Source: Sorangium cellulosum (lineage in GTDB: Bacteria > Myxococcota_A > Polyangia > Polyangiales > Polyangiaceae). Taken from it: 64,000 bases of DNA. Within the stretch, counting starts at the first letter, position 1. Every line of letters starts with the position of its first letter. A model generated the notes under the pieces. It did not search any database. It worked only from the letters and a program-made list of their open reading frames with translations, and was not told the origin of the DNA. The DNA lies in contig NZ_CP012670.1 in assembly GCF_004135735.1 (NCBI RefSeq), positions 9,743,501 through 9,807,500 on the forward strand, written 5' to 3'. Below are positions 1-14,160 of this stretch, one piece after another. Made by a program: the position numbers and the translations under genes.

Positions 1-2
1 CC

Positions 3-200
3 GTCATCTTCCCGCCGCAGGTGGCCATCGTCGGGTTCGGCAAGATCGCCGAGCGGCCGTGGGTCGTCGACGGCCGCGTGGCGCCGCGGCCGCTCGTGAG
101 CGCCACGCTCGCCGCGGATCACCGCGTGACGGACGGCCACCGGGCGGCCGCCTACCTCGCGTCGATCGACGCGCTCCTGCAACGACCGGAGGGGCTGTGA
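3..200 (+). CDS. 2-oxoacid dehydrogenase E2 acyltransferase, C-terminal end (partial)
   Basis: Only the last 65 codons lie in the window. They carry the acyltransferase active-site signature DHRVTDGHRAAAYL near the C-terminus, with the His and Asp that catalyse acyl transfer in E2 subunits of pyruvate, branched-chain or acetoin dehydrogenase complexes. The preceding ATLAADHR stretch also fits the catalytic domain. The lipoyl and E1/E3-binding domains would lie upstream, outside the window, so the substrate class cannot be told. The stop is 3 bp from the next gene (an acyl carrier protein), so the two are probably co-transcribed; an E2 next to a stand-alone carrier protein suggests an acyl unit passed to a carrier, which is inference. 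Confidence 0.85.
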   Translation, partial: VIFPPQVAIVGFGKIAERPWVVDGRVAPRPLVSATLAADHRVTDGHRAAAYLASIDALLQRPEGL

Positions 201-203
201 CCC

Positions 204-461
204 ATGGACAGGGGTGAGATCGAGGCCGTCGTGCGCCGGGAGCTCCAGCGCATCGCGCCGGAGGCGGACATCGAGGCGCTCGACGCGGGCGGCGACGTCC
301 GCGAGGAGCTCGACATCGACTCGATGGATCTCCTGCGCTTCGTGACGGCCCTGGACGCGCAGCTCGGCGTGAGCGTGCCCGAGTCGGACTACCGGCGGAT
401 CACCACGGTCCGCGGGTGCACCGACTACGTCGCGGAGAAGCTCGGGCGGCGAGGGGCGTGA
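204..461 (+). CDS. acyl carrier protein
   Basis: This 85-residue protein has the compact four-helix carrier-protein pattern. The predicted phosphopantetheine attachment site is Ser40 in LDIDSMDLLRF, followed by an acidic helix and the usual C-terminal helix ending YVAEKLG. It would carry acyl groups as thioesters in the cytoplasm after activation by a phosphopantetheinyl transferase. It starts 3 bp after the E2 acyltransferase and ends 10 bp before the PRPP synthetase, so it is the middle gene of a tight three-gene unit. The motif is DSMD rather than the DSLD of housekeeping AcpP, so it is probably a specialised carrier rather than the fatty-acid one. Confidence 0.8.
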   Translation: MDRGEIEAVVRRELQRIAPEADIEALDAGGDVREELDIDSMDLLRFVTALDAQLGVSVPESDYRRITTVRGCTDYVAEKLGRRGA

Positions 462-471
462 CGGCCAGGCC

Positions 472-1425
472 ATGGATCTCTGCCTCTTCGCCGGCACCGC
501 CAACCCCCCGCTCGCGCAGGCGGTGGCGGCGCGCCTCGGCGTCGGCCTGGGCGACGCCCTGGTGCGCCGCTTCGCGGACGGCGAGCTCCACGTGCAGCTC
601 CGGCAGAGCGTGCGCGGGCAGGACGTGTACCTCCTCCAGCCGACGAGCCCGCCGGTCGACGAGCACCTCCTCGAGCTGCTGTTCCTCGCGGACGCGTGTC
701 GCCGCGCGGGGGCCGCTCGCGTGACGGCGGTCGTGCCGTATTTCGGCTATGCCCGCCACGACCGCCGCGCCTCGGGGAGGGAGCCGGTGGGGGCCCGGCT
801 CGTCGCGGACCTCCTCGGCTCGGCGGGGCTCGCGCGCGTGGTGGCCGTCGACCTCCACAGCGCGGCGCTCGAGGGGTTCTTCTCGATCCCGCTCGAGCAC
901 CTGAGCGCCGCGTCGCTCCTCTCGGACGCGGCGAGGCCCTGGACCTCCGACCGCACCGTCGTGGTGGCGCCGGACCTCGGGGCCGCGAAGCTCGCCGATC
1001 GCTATGCGCGGCTCCTCCACGCGCCAGCCGCCGTCGTGCACAAGACACGCCTCAGCGGCGAGGACGTCAGCGTCCACGCGATCACGGGCGATGTCCGGGG
1101 GCGGTCGCCCCTCCTGGTCGACGACATGATCAGCACCGGAGGGACGATCGAGGCCGCGGTGAAGGCGTTGCTCGCGGCGGGCTGCGCGCCGGACATCGTC
1201 GTCCTCGCGACGCACGCCCTGCTCGTCGGCCCGGCGGCGGCCCGGCTCTCCGCGCTCCCGGTGCGCCGCTTCCTCGCGACCGACAGCGTCGTCGCCGCCG
1301 CCTGTCCGGCCATCCCTGCGGAGATCGTGCGCCTGGACGGGCTGCTGGCCGAGGCGATCCGGCTCCTCCATGACGGCGGGTCGCTGGAGGGGCTGCTCGC
1401 GCACGGAGGGGGCGCGTCGCACTAG
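472..1425 (+). CDS. prs: ribose-phosphate diphosphokinase (PRPP synthetase)
   Basis: A protein of 317 residues, the usual length for class I PRPP synthetases, which make 5-phosphoribosyl diphosphate from ribose 5-phosphate and ATP. Visible family marks are RFADGELHVQL near the N-terminus, YFGYARHDRR in the ATP region, the flexible catalytic loop HKTRLSGEDV, and the PRPP-binding loop LLVDDMISTGGT. It follows the carrier protein by 10 bp. The conserved Asn of the canonical PxNE segment is replaced (PVDEHLLELL), so it may be a divergent paralogue rather than the housekeeping enzyme. The ATG at 472 is the only start that keeps the N-terminal beta strand. Confidence 0.88.
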   Translation: MDLCLFAGTANPPLAQAVAARLGVGLGDALVRRFADGELHVQLRQSVRGQDVYLLQPTSPPVDEHLLELLFLADACRRAGAARVTAVVPYFGYARHDRRASGREPVGARLVADLLGSAGLARVVAVDLHSAALEGFFSIPLEHLSAASLLSDAARPWTSDRTVVVAPDLGAAKLADRYARLLHAPAAVVHKTRLSGEDVSVHAITGDVRGRSPLLVDDMISTGGTIEAAVKALLAAGCAPDIVVLATHALLVGPAAARLSALPVRRFLATDSVVAAACPAIPAEIVRLDGLLAEAIRLLHDGGSLEGLLAHGGGASH

Positions 1426-2117
1426 AGACGTCGGGGAAAAAAAAGCCCGCCGCGCCCGGGGAGAGCGACGGTCCGCCGACGGTGGCGCCCTGGAGCATTC
1501 CCGAAGTCTGTCGCCTGACCTTGCGCCGGGCCTACGGCTGCTTGTCGAGAGAGTAGGTTGTTTGGGCTTCGAGCTCCGAGACCGAGGGATCCCCTCATTC
1601 TCCGCGACGAAACTCGTTGAATTCGATGGTCGCAGAGGGCTGCCCACCGTTGCCAGCTGCAGGCCCACTGGCCACAGCAATCGTCGAGACCTTCATCGAA
1701 GCGAAGAACCGTGTCATGCGAGTGAGACACCGCCGACCGGAATGCACATTGAAAGGAGGCGACCACCGAGCTTAGCGCATATGCCGCTGGTCCGAGCGAC
1801 ACATGACGACCCTCGCGAAGAACGTCGGCATCTGAAGGTCGATACGGTCAAGCGCCGGACGCAATCGCCCTGTCACCAGGGGCTCTCCTGGTACGACCGC
1901 ATTCCCACTCTGCGCGAGGGCCGGCTTCGGTCCCTCATGATTGCCTTCGATTGCATCGTCCGGGAGCACGCCGTCTCCCTCGAGATCCTCCCCATTATCC
2001 GAGAGAATTTCCCACCCTCGCGGGCGAACACGGCGGTGACGCAGCCGAGCGGTCCAGCTCGTGCACCGCGACCAGGGCAGCGGCGCGCGGGGCGCGGCGC
2101 GACGCGAGGTCCTGGAC
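1426..2117. other. 692-bp intergenic region with possible decayed coding segment
   Basis: No intact gene is recognised. From about 1846 to 2024 the + strand stays open with strongly GC-biased third codon positions (residues such as WYDRIPTLREGRLRS), which looks like a decayed coding fragment, but no family could be named. An AAGGAGGCG string at about 1752 has no convincing start after it. The segment separates the PRPP synthetase from the cysteine synthase and presumably holds the promoter of the latter. Confidence 0.35.
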
Positions 2118-3026
2118 ATGAAGACGGTACTCGACGCGATTGGCAACACTCCCCTGCTGGTACTCGACGGCATTCACGTGAAGTGCGAGCAGCTCAACCC
2201 CTCGGGCTCCGTCAAGGACAGGCTCGCCAGGTACATCATCGAGAAGGCGGAGAAGACAGGGCTCCTGAAGAAGGGCGCCACGATCGTCGAGGCGTCGACC
2301 GGGAACACGGGGACGGCCGTCTCCATGGTCGGCGCCGTGAAGGGATACGAGGTGACGATCTTCATCCCCGAGGGCCTCTCCAGCGAGCGCTACAAGATGA
2401 TGCGGGCCTTCGGCGCCGACGTGCGGACCGTCGCGCCGAACCGGACGGATCTCGCCGTGCAAGGCGCGGTCGCCCTGGCCAGGGAGCGCGATCACTTCCA
2501 CGTGAACCAGTTCGCGAACCCCTGGAATGTCGAAGATCACGAGGAGCACCTCGGCCGGGAGATCCTGCGCGCCTTCGGGCGCCGCCGGATCGACGCCGTC
2601 GTCGCGGCGCTCGGCTCCGGAGGCACCCTGCTCGGCCTCGCGAGGGCCTTCAGGCGGGTCAACCCGGCGGTCAAGGTGCTCGGCGTCGAGCCCGCCCGGT
2701 GCGCCCTCGTCCACGGGCGCCTGCACAGGCTGCCCGAGGTGTGCCAGCCCCACCGGATCGAGGGCATCGCCGAAGGGTTCGTGCCCCCGCTCGTCGAGGA
2801 CAACCTCGCGCTCCTCGACGACGTCCTCCTGGTCGACGACGAAGACGCCATCGAGGAGGCGAGGCGGATCGCGGAGGTCCACGGCTGCTTCGTCGGGGTC
2901 TCCTCCGGGGCCAACCTGCTGGCCGCGAGGCGGCTCAAGGAGGCGCGCCCCGAGCTCCGGAACATCGTCACGCTGTTCCCGGACGAGGGGGAGAAGTACC
3001 TGAGCGAGCCCTGGTTCTCGCGCTGA
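2118..3026 (+). CDS. cysteine synthase family PLP enzyme
   Basis: A fold-type II PLP enzyme of 302 residues, close to the usual CysK/CysM length, expected to form cysteine from O-acetyl- or O-phosphoserine and a sulfur donor. The Schiff-base lysine lies in LNPSGSVKDRL, the substrate-binding loop is EASTGNTGTAVS, and the phosphate-binding loop is ALGSGGT. The start at 2118 is chosen because MKTVLDAIGNTPLL aligns with the family N-terminus and a GAGGT sequence sits just upstream; an earlier in-frame ATG at 2061 adds only an unconserved extension. Downstream and convergent lies a broken copy of the 15.8-kb radical SAM gene, and a scrap of a homologous cysteine synthase lies beside the intact radical SAM copy. 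Whether it prefers the A or B type substrate cannot be told. Confidence 0.85.
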   Translation: MKTVLDAIGNTPLLVLDGIHVKCEQLNPSGSVKDRLARYIIEKAEKTGLLKKGATIVEASTGNTGTAVSMVGAVKGYEVTIFIPEGLSSERYKMMRAFGADVRTVAPNRTDLAVQGAVALARERDHFHVNQFANPWNVEDHEEHLGREILRAFGRRRIDAVVAALGSGGTLLGLARAFRRVNPAVKVLGVEPARCALVHGRLHRLPEVCQPHRIEGIAEGFVPPLVEDNLALLDDVLLVDDEDAIEEARRIAEVHGCFVGVSSGANLLAARRLKEARPELRNIVTLFPDEGEKYLSEPWFSR

Positions 3027-3054
3027 GCGCGACCCCCGCGGGCGCGCCGCGAGG

Positions 3055-3391
3055 GGCCATTCGTCTCTACCCCCTCCGGCGTCCGGGAACGAGGCCCAGA
3101 GTCGCGCGCGGTCGGCGCTCGGGGGGCGGGCGGCGGAGAGCACGTCGAACGCCCCGTCCACCGTCCACTCGCTCCCCGCGTCCCGGTCCCGCGAGCAGAA
3201 CGAGCACGCGAGGTTGCACCGGTTGGTGATGCCGAACAGCGCGACGCGCGGGGCCCGCCTCGTCAGGCGGCGCGTCTCGGCCCGTCCCAGCGCACGTTCG
3301 TCCCGGTTCGCGGGTGGAACCAGAGGAGCGCCCCGTCGAGCGCGTGGGGCCGGAACGCATCGCGGGACGGCAGCGGGATCGCGTCTTCCAT
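3055..3391 (-). pseudogene. radical SAM gene remnant (collapsed copy of 15800-17905)
   Basis: Bases 3071-3135 match 16255-16319, and 3136-3391 match 17649-17905, almost letter for letter, so the two ends of the 15.8-kb radical SAM gene have been joined and 1329 bp between them lost. The retained N-terminal part still contains the CxxxCxxC cluster region. One base is missing in the run near 3290 (GGCCCG here, GGCCCCG near 17793), which shifts the frame. The 3' end of the gene is absent, replaced by sequence following the cysteine synthase. It is therefore a non-functional remnant of a fairly recent duplication. Homology continues slightly past the start codon to about 3417. Confidence 0.85.
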
Positions 3392-3453
3392 GGCGCGGCG
3401 AGGCTACTCCTGCAGGTGTCGTGGGGCACGGGCTCGCGCGTGAGTTTGTCGCT

Positions 3454-9444
<5,991 letters not shown>

Positions 9445-9450
9445 CCCGCG

Positions 9451-10494
9451 TCATCCCCCCTTCGGTCCCGGCGGCGATGCCGGGCGAGCGGCAGCCTCAT
9501 CCGCCCCTCCCATCTGGCCCCTGTGCTGCCCGCGGCCGCGCGTCCGCAGCGCGTGCTCCACGCCCGCCTGCAGGGTGGCCCTCGTCACGATGCCATCGAG
9601 GTGCAGGTCGAGCCCCACGAGCGTCTGCGCCACCTCGGCGCGGACGCCGGTGACGATCGCGCGGGTCCCGAGCAGGGAGAGCCCCTTCGCCGCCCGCAGC
9701 AGCATGCTCGCGACGGTCGCGTCGACCGCCTTGACGCCGGTGATGTCGATGATGAGATGGTCCGCCCCGCGCTCGGCCGCCTCGTGCAGCGCCGTCTCGA
9801 CCGCTTGCCTCGCGCGCTCGACATCCAGCGTGCCGACGAGGGGCATCACGAGGATGCCGTCGAGGATCGGGAGGATCGGCGCGGCGAGCTCGAGGAGCCT
9901 CGCCCGCTGGACCGCGATGATCTGGTCCTGCAGCGCCCCCCTCGCGGCCTCGGCGCGCTCGCGCTGCGTCAGCTCCTGCGAGAGCTGCGCGTTCGCCTCG
10001 CGCAGGCGCTGCACGGCCTCCGCGAGCGCCCCCTCGGCCCTCTCGCGCTCCCGGATCTCCTCCGAGAGCCGCCAGTTCTTCTCCTCGAGGGTCCGCGTCG
10101 CGCGCCGGAGCGAGAGCTGGGTGTGAACCCGCGCGAGCAGCTCGGTCTGCTCGAACGGCTTGATCACGTAGTCCACCGCGCCCACGTGAAAGCCCCGGAT
10201 CCTGAACTTCGCCTCGGCGAGCGCCGTCATGAACATGACGGGGATGCTCTGCGTCGCCGGATTGGCCTTGATCTGCCGGCACGCCTCGAACCCGCTGACG
10301 CCAGGCATCAGCGCGTCGAGCAAGATGAGGTCTGGCTGCGCCTTGCCGGCCAGCTCGATGGCCTCCTCGCCGTCGCACGCGACAGCCACGTCCAGTCCAT
10401 CCGAGCTGAGCGCGCTCGAGAGCACCTCCAGGTTGTCGGAGCTGTCATCTGCGATGAGGACGAGCCCGGGACGCGGCGTTTCTTGCTCTTGCAT
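9451..10494 (-). CDS. response regulator with coiled coil and C-terminal STAS domain
   Basis: A 347-residue protein. The N-terminal receiver (about 10-130) has the acidic pair ADDSSDN, phospho-acceptor Asp60 in LILLDALMPG, the Thr of FMTALAE and the Lys of VIKPFEQ. A predicted coiled coil (about 130-200, rich in E, R, A) leads to a STAS domain (about 205-325) with the ITGVKAVDATVASMLL region typical of anti-anti-sigma/RsbR-like stressosome proteins. It lies 6 bp upstream of the giant hybrid kinase in the same direction, so the kinase is a likely phosphodonor and the STAS domain a likely output, which is inference. About 20 Pro/Gly-rich residues at the C-terminus look disordered. Confidence 0.88.
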   Translation of the reverse strand: MQEQETPRPGLVLIADDSSDNLEVLSSALSSDGLDVAVACDGEEAIELAGKAQPDLILLDALMPGVSGFEACRQIKANPATQSIPVMFMTALAEAKFRIRGFHVGAVDYVIKPFEQTELLARVHTQLSLRRATRTLEEKNWRLSEEIRERERAEGALAEAVQRLREANAQLSQELTQRERAEAARGALQDQIIAVQRARLLELAAPILPILDGILVMPLVGTLDVERARQAVETALHEAAERGADHLIIDITGVKAVDATVASMLLRAAKGLSLLGTRAIVTGVRAEVAQTLVGLDLHLDGIVTRATLQAGVEHALRTRGRGQHRGQMGGADEAAARPASPPGPKGG

Positions 10495-10680
10495 GGATGA
10501 TGGCTATCCGGCACCCCCCAGCGACCCGCCTCGGCGCGATCGGCACACCCGACCGACGGCGAGCGCGCAGACGTGCACACGGCGAGAGGACGGCGCTGCA
10601 GGAGAAGACGCTCCCCCTGCCTCCTTGCCCCTGATATCACAGAGGGGTCGGAAATTGACAGCCCGGCGGGTCTCCTCGTG

Positions 10681-10734
10681 GAGCGGGCCAGCTCGACGGC
10701 CAGGAGGGCGCCGTGCCTCTGCGCGATCGCCTCG
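10681..10734. repeat. 54-bp fragment of the radical SAM gene
   Basis: This stretch matches 16349-16403 inside the 15.8-kb radical SAM gene with one indel and one substitution by eye. On the minus strand it still reads EAIAQRHGALL, as in the intact protein. It is a third, tiny dispersed copy and supplies the start codon and first residues of the neighbouring chimeric frame. Confidence 0.75.
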
Positions 10735-11129
10735 TGGCGTTCCTGGCGGCGGCCGCCGGGCTCGATGAGGAGCGCCGCGCCGTCTACGGGGACCTGGCGC
10801 CATCCTCGCTGAACGCAGCGGCGAGGCGGACGTTGGAGGCGATGATGAAGGCGGGATACGAGTTTCAGAGCGAATTCGCGCGCAGCTACGTCGCGAAGGG
10901 CGTGGAGAAGGGCATGGAGAAGGGCCGGGAGGAGGGGCGGCAGGCAGGGCTCCTCGAGGGCAAGGCGCAGGCCGTGCTCGCTGTCCTGGAGGCCCGCGGG
11001 CTCGAGGTCCCTCCCGAGGTCCGGGAGCGCGTCGTCGCGAGCACGGACCTCGCCGAGTTGGACCGGTGGATCCGCCGCGCGGCCTCCGTCGGCGACGCCA
11101 GGGAGCTGCTCGCGACGACCGGCTCCTGA
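10713..11129 (+). pseudogene. Rpn-family nuclease/transposase C-terminal remnant, chimeric 5' end
   Basis: The open frame of 138 residues matches the C-terminal tail style of Rpn-family (PD-(D/E)XK recombination-promoting nuclease) proteins: the SEFARSYVAKGVEKGMEKGR linker, a charged E/G/K/R helix, the LEARGLEVPPEVRERV segment and a final WIRRAA helix. The nuclease domain itself is missing. Its first 7 codons lie on the 54-bp radical SAM fragment read antisense, so the GTG start is accidental and the gene is truncated at its 5' end. Family assignment rests on pattern recognition only. Expression is doubtful. Confidence 0.6.
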
Positions 11130-11168
11130 GCGCGCATCGCCCTTGGCGCCGAGGCCTCTGCTCGCGCC

Positions 11169-12182
11169 ATGATGGAGAGCCTCGGCGACATCCGTCGCGA
11201 CGCTGGTCCGGACCGCAACAGGCGCCAAGGGACGGCGCCCGACGATCCCGCTCGCGCCCGAGCTGACCCCAGAACGGCGCCGCGCTGCGCGGATCTTCGA
11301 GCGGTGATCTTCCTGGGGGTCAACCCTGGCGGAAATGCCCACGCATATCCGCCGGACAGCGAGGGGATCCTGGACCCTCGCCCCGGGCAGGCCCTGCCGA
11401 CGGACAATGTCAAGTACCTTGCCTACTACAATCGGTCAGGCAACGTCGCCCCGAATGCCAACATTTCGACGTTCCCGCACGAGCTCGGGCACTACCTGGG
11501 CCTGTTCCACACGTTTCCGAGCTGGGGTAGCCTGAGCGTGGCTCAGGCCACGGCGGCCGTTGAGACCTACGGCGCGAGCGGAGTGGACGGAGACTTGCTT
11601 TCGGATACTCCAGCCGATCCCAGCACGGCGACCACGGATTCGGTCTACGGCGGCCCCCCTGCCCGATGCGCGAACGACGGGGATGTGGTGGTCGCCGGTG
11701 TGACGCTCAGCCCGGACAGGCACAACATCATGAGTTATTACGGGTGTCCTCCGTATCACCTGTCCAACGATCAGATCGACGCGATCAAGGCCACGCTGGC
11801 CGGCCCGGACAGGGACCACCCGATCTCCGGCGCCTTCTTCGGCGAAGACTTCGCCCTGGCGGACCGGCAGTTCTGCTCCGCGTCGGGCGACAAGCTGTAC
11901 GCGGGCGACTTCAACGGCGACGGTCGTGAAGATCTCCTCTGCAACAGCGCCAATGGCGACATGTCCGTGGATCTCTCCAACACCAATGGCCAGTTCTGGA
12001 CGGCGGAGTGGACCTTCCCTGGCCGGAACCTCTGCGACGTCGCGGGGGGCCAGATTGCCGTCGGGGACTTCGATAATGGCGGAGGCGCCGATCTCGCCTG
12101 CACCAGCACCACCGGCTCACTCGGCGTAGATCTCGTCGAGCTCCAGGCGCCGCAGTCGGTGGACTGCATCACGAGCCCGTGA
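11169..12182 (+). CDS. M43 (pappalysin-like) zinc metalloprotease, N-terminally truncated, with FG-GAP-like tail
   Basis: The 337-residue frame contains the extended zincin site HELGHYLGLFH (about residue 104) and a Met-turn in NIMSYYGC, the signature of M43 pappalysin-like secreted proteases. The C-terminal third has DFNGDGREDLLC and DFDNGGGADLAC, two FG-GAP/VCBS-type calcium-binding repeats. The first 45 residues are low-complexity, with no signal peptide and no normal pro-region, and similarity to the family seems to begin around 11304. I therefore think the gene lost its 5' end and is probably not secreted or functional. It sits among other remnants (Rpn tail upstream, IS91-like tail downstream). 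Confidence 0.6.
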   Translation: MMESLGDIRRDAGPDRNRRQGTAPDDPARARADPRTAPRCADLRAVIFLGVNPGGNAHAYPPDSEGILDPRPGQALPTDNVKYLAYYNRSGNVAPNANISTFPHELGHYLGLFHTFPSWGSLSVAQATAAVETYGASGVDGDLLSDTPADPSTATTDSVYGGPPARCANDGDVVVAGVTLSPDRHNIMSYYGCPPYHLSNDQIDAIKATLAGPDRDHPISGAFFGEDFALADRQFCSASGDKLYAGDFNGDGREDLLCNSANGDMSVDLSNTNGQFWTAEWTFPGRNLCDVAGGQIAVGDFDNGGGADLACTSTTGSLGVDLVELQAPQSVDCITSP

Positions 12183-12362
12183 CGGATCCACCAGGACGGG
12201 GTGGCGGAGGGGCTCGCGCGCTCCCCGAGCCCCGCCCGACGTGCGGCTCTCTCTGAGCGCCGGGGCAGGGAGGACACGGGCGGGAGCCTGCTGGGCGATA
12301 GGGATCGCGTTTCGGCCAACGCGACCCCTTATTGCCGCCCACGCCCACGGCATGTCGCCGCG

Positions 12363-12720
12363 ATGGGCCGGCTACAGATCGGGATCGGCGCTCGCATCCT
12401 CCTCGAGAAGTGCCGCCGCGTCGCCCGGACGGGCAAGCCGCTCGACGAGGAGCTCCGCCTGCCGGCCCAGGGGCTGCGCTCGAACGCGTGGGTGCACCAC
12501 CGGATCGTGCCGACGGCCGCGGGGCGCTGCATCCCGGCCTGCAAGGGCAGGATGAAGCTCGTCGCCCTGCTCACCGAGCCGAGCAGCATCGCCCGCTTCC
12601 TCACCGCGCTCGGCGAGCCGACCGACGTTCCAGGCGGCTCCCCCGACCGGGGCCGCCGTACTGGAAGAGCACCGTCCTGCGCCGCAAGGCGCTCGGGGAC
12701 GCCGCGTCGCCGCAAGAGCA
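12363..12720 (+). pseudogene. IS91-like transposase C-terminal remnant, frameshifted
   Basis: The translated stretch VHHRIVPTAAGRCIPACKGR followed by MKLVALLTEPSSIARFL and GEPTDVP resembles the C-terminus of IS91/Y2-type transposases, where a CxxC-containing segment precedes a conserved helix. Near 12640 the similarity continues in another frame (GPPYWKSTVLRRKALGD), showing a frameshift. The catalytic tyrosines and most of the protein are absent. This is a relic of a mobile element rather than an active one. Assignment is from pattern recognition and is moderate. Confidence 0.45.
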
Positions 12721-13055
12721 TCCCGGGCCAGACCAACGCCCGGAGCGCGACGTGTGCCCGCGGCACGCCGATGCGCCCCCCTCGGCACGCTCTGCGCGCT
12801 CTGCGCCGCGCTCGACCCACTCCTTCGACCCATGAACGCGACATCGCGACGCTCGCGGTCCCGCCACTTCGGTTCGCCGCACCACGCTTCTTCGCGCAGC
12901 GCTCCGGCTTCTTTTCCCTACGCGCTCAGCAGCAACATCGGCCTCGTCGCCGCCGCCGCGCTCGCCTGTGGCTCGCCCCGGGCCGGACGCTGTCCCGCTC
13001 GCAGGACAGCGCGGATTGTTGGCCCCGTCCTGGGCAGGCCTGTAGACGGCGCCCG
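12721..13055. other. 335-bp region without recognisable gene
   Basis: Low-complexity GC-rich sequence lies between the transposase remnant and the repeat protein. Frames are open on both strands by GC bias only, and no family pattern or strong promoter is seen. It may contain the promoter of the following gene. Confidence 0.4.
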
Positions 13056-14003
13056 ATGGGCTCGACCCGGACGGCGTGGCACGTGCTGCTCGTCGCGCTG
13101 CTCAGCCAGCGCGGCCCGCGGCGGTTCCAGGTGCGCAGCGAGGTGCCGCTGTCGACCGAGCCGCTCCGCGCAGACTACCTGCTGCTGCGCGGCAGCGCGG
13201 GCCCGAGCGAGCCGGCCGGCACGCTGAGGCGACTTTGGGACCTGCTGCCCAGCGACACGATCGTCGAGTTCAAGAGCATCGGCCGGCCCTACCGCCGCCG
13301 TAACCTCGACCGGCTGTGCAGCTACCTGCACCTGTACTGCGCCGACGAGCCGGCCCGGATCGAGCAGCGGAGCGACCTGTGCGGCGTGCTGCTCGTCCCG
13401 TCGCGCACCAGGTCGCTCGACGCGGACGTGGCCGACCTCGGCCTGGCATGGGGCGACCTCGGCGGCGGCTACTGGCGGCTCCACGGCGGGGCCTTCGCGC
13501 TGCTGGTCGTGGAGATCGACGCCGCGGCAGAGGCCGAGGACGACGATCTGCTACGCTTGTTCGGGCACGGCGAGGCGCGCACCATCGAGGCTCGCCGGTG
13601 GCTCTCGCAGCAGCTTGGAGCCGAGGAGATCGCCATGGAAATCCATGATTTGGAGGGTTTTGACGAGGTCGTCCGGAAGCTCGTAGCCACCCTCCCGCCC
13701 GAGCGGGTGCTGTCGGCCTACCCTCCCGAGCAGCGCCTGGCGGGGCTGCCGCCCGAGCAGCGCCTGGCGGGGCTGCCGCCCGAGCAGCGCCTGGCGGGGC
13801 TGCCGCCCGAGCAGCGCCTGGCGGGGCTGCCGCCCGAGCAGCGCCTGGCGGGGCTGCCGCCCGAGCAGCGCCTGGCGGGGCTGCCGCCCGAGCAGGTGCT
13901 GCTCGCCTTGCCCGACGAGGTGCTCCAGGCCCTCTCCGACTCCTACCTCGGCACGCTCTCCGCAGAGACGCGCGCCGCCATCCGCGCGCGCATCGGACGG
14001 TAG
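13056..14003 (+). CDS. uncharacterised protein with perfect nonapeptide repeats
   Basis: A 315-residue protein of unknown function. The first 150 residues (TAWHVLLVALLSQRGPRRF, VEFKSIGRPYRRRNLDRL, then a YLHLYC segment) resemble the short restriction-like (PD-(D/E)XK type) proteins often found near Rpn genes: an Asp in RADYLLL and the E-x-K of VEFKS could form a nuclease core, but this is tentative. Residues about 223-276 are six identical PPEQRLAGL units, flanked by degenerate copies (PPERVLSAY, PPEQVLLAL). A C-terminal helix ends AIRARIGR. The start at 13056 is chosen because homologous-looking sequence begins there; the same frame is open further upstream through non-conserved sequence. 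Confidence 0.6.
   Translation: MGSTRTAWHVLLVALLSQRGPRRFQVRSEVPLSTEPLRADYLLLRGSAGPSEPAGTLRRLWDLLPSDTIVEFKSIGRPYRRRNLDRLCSYLHLYCADEPARIEQRSDLCGVLLVPSRTRSLDADVADLGLAWGDLGGGYWRLHGGAFALLVVEIDAAAEAEDDDLLRLFGHGEARTIEARRWLSQQLGAEEIAMEIHDLEGFDEVVRKLVATLPPERVLSAYPPEQRLAGLPPEQRLAGLPPEQRLAGLPPEQRLAGLPPEQRLAGLPPEQRLAGLPPEQVLLALPDEVLQALSDSYLGTLSAETRAAIRARIGR
13722..13883. repeat. six perfect 27-bp tandem repeats
   Basis: Six in-frame copies of a 27-bp unit encode PPEQRLAGL. Copies 2-6 are identical and the first differs at one silent base. Near-perfect identity implies recent expansion by slippage or unequal crossing over, and copy number probably varies among strains. There are no spacers, so this is not a CRISPR array. 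Confidence 0.9.
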
Positions 14004-14160
14004 GGACGGCAGCACCCGCGACACGAGCGGCAGCACCCGTTCACCCGGAAGCGCCAGTCACCCGGAAGCGCCAGGGAGAACGCGCACGCGGGGCGAGGTC
14101 CCCGCTCCGTGACCCCTCTGGCAACACGATCTCCGCCGAGCCCGCCCAGACGCCAGGCCG

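Noticed and set aside
2118-3026. Cysteine synthase as part of the sulfur chemistry of the biosynthetic island.
   Set aside because: It lies outside the island repeats, 20 kb from the operon, and belongs to its own duplicated locus; no link is visible.
13722-13883. Possible CRISPR array.
   Set aside because: The 27-bp units are contiguous, in frame within a coding region, and have no spacers.
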